A stretch of DNA of 13,227 nt from Parcubacteria group bacterium (GTDB taxonomy: Bacteria > Patescibacteriota > Minisyncoccia > Moranbacterales > JAKLHP01). The stretch is taken from positions 1 through 13,227 of the forward strand of contig JBBABD010000021.1 of NCBI GenBank assembly GCA_041657845.1, written 5' to 3'. A model generated the notes under the pieces. The model saw nothing but the letters and a program-made list of their open reading frames with translations, was not told the DNA's origin and made no database searches. Positions 13,108 through 13,227 of the stretch are shown here, piece by piece. The position numbers were made by a program, and so were the translations under genes. Positions within the stretch are counted from its first letter, which is position 1; every line of letters starts with the position of its first letter.

Positions 13108-13227
13108 GAGGAAATAGAAATGTCCGCTTTTGCGGGAAATAAAAATGTCCGCTTTGGACAATTTTGTTAATTTTTAGAATATTGAAATTTTCTCCAAGGA
13201 TGATCGACAGCCGGCTTTACCGGAATA
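13108..13227 (-). mobile_element. End of an insertion sequence (partial)
   Basis: The motif AAATGTCCGCTTT occurs twice as a direct repeat (13128-13140 and 13144-13156) just outside the end of a transposase-like reading frame. This matches the layout of an IS terminus, with repeated transposase-binding sites between the gene and the tip. The exact tip is uncertain (about 13101-13118). The rest of the element lies beyond the window. Confidence 0.55.
13167..13227 (-). CDS. Transposase / integrase-core protein, C-terminal fragment
   Basis: Only the last 19 codons are in the window: IPVKPAVDHPWRKFQYSKN and then TAA (13167-13169). The KPxxDHPWRKF ending is, as I recall it, typical of C-termini of DDE integrase-core transposases of the IS481/IS3-like kind. 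The repeated TGTCCGCTTT motif just downstream supports an insertion sequence. Whether the full gene is intact cannot be seen. Confidence 0.5.
   Translation of the reverse strand, partial: IPVKPAVDHPWRKFQYSKN

Noticed and set aside
13128..13156. Two AAATGTCCGCTTT repeats as a CRISPR array
   Set aside because: Only two copies, spaced by 3 bp, no spacer-length regularity; better explained as an IS terminus.

Overview
The window reads as part of the chromosome of a Candidate Phyla Radiation (CPR, probably Parcubacteria-like) bacterium. The sequence is AT-rich. The 16S rRNA carries a self-splicing intron, an expanded helix 39 and a rewritten 530-loop pseudoknot, and the LysRS is of the type seen in CPR. 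Several proteins are small, of unknown function and of CPR flavour, and Shine-Dalgarno sites are scarce. The taxonomic call is inference; no search was possible. Every supported gene is on the minus strand, so the window is transcribed from right to left.

Right part (13227 to 9244): the end of an insertion sequence (transposase C-terminus plus a repeated terminal motif), a seven-repeat Asp-box beta-propeller lipoprotein, frr (ribosome recycling), rseP (site-2 protease) and greA (transcript cleavage factor), separated by AT-rich gaps holding inverted repeats and promoters. Middle part (9243 to 4282): a MITE/REP-like palindromic element in front of lysS, then a tight run: an uncharacterised 120-aa protein, a Maf / nucleoside-deoxyribosyltransferase-like fusion, a cysteine-rich DUF6485-type protein, a Gmad2-domain envelope protein, a RibL/TagD-like nucleotidyltransferase, a small membrane protein and two small overlapping genes, ending at a hairpin terminator. 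Left part (4255 to 1): serS, then an rRNA promoter, a long structured leader and the 16S gene, followed by the start of the 16S-23S spacer (23S lies outside).

The most striking feature is the 16S locus. A 779-nt group I intron (248-1026) sits between positions equivalent to E. coli U1498 and A1499, at the decoding centre. P1, P2, P3, P4, P6, P7, P8, P9 and P10 can be paired by eye. A LAGLIDADG homing endonuclease is encoded in the P8 loop; its reading frame extends upstream through the catalytic core and its stop codon lies in the 3' strand of P7. The same gene has a ~100-nt hairpin-rich insertion at the tip of helix 39, a covariant replacement in the 530 pseudoknot, and a 14-bp inverted repeat enclosing the gene that fits the pre-16S processing stem.

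Most protein genes serve translation or transcription (serS, lysS, frr, greA, 16S) or the envelope (rseP, lipoprotein, Gmad2 protein). This is housekeeping content with mobile or palindromic elements inserted between and inside genes.
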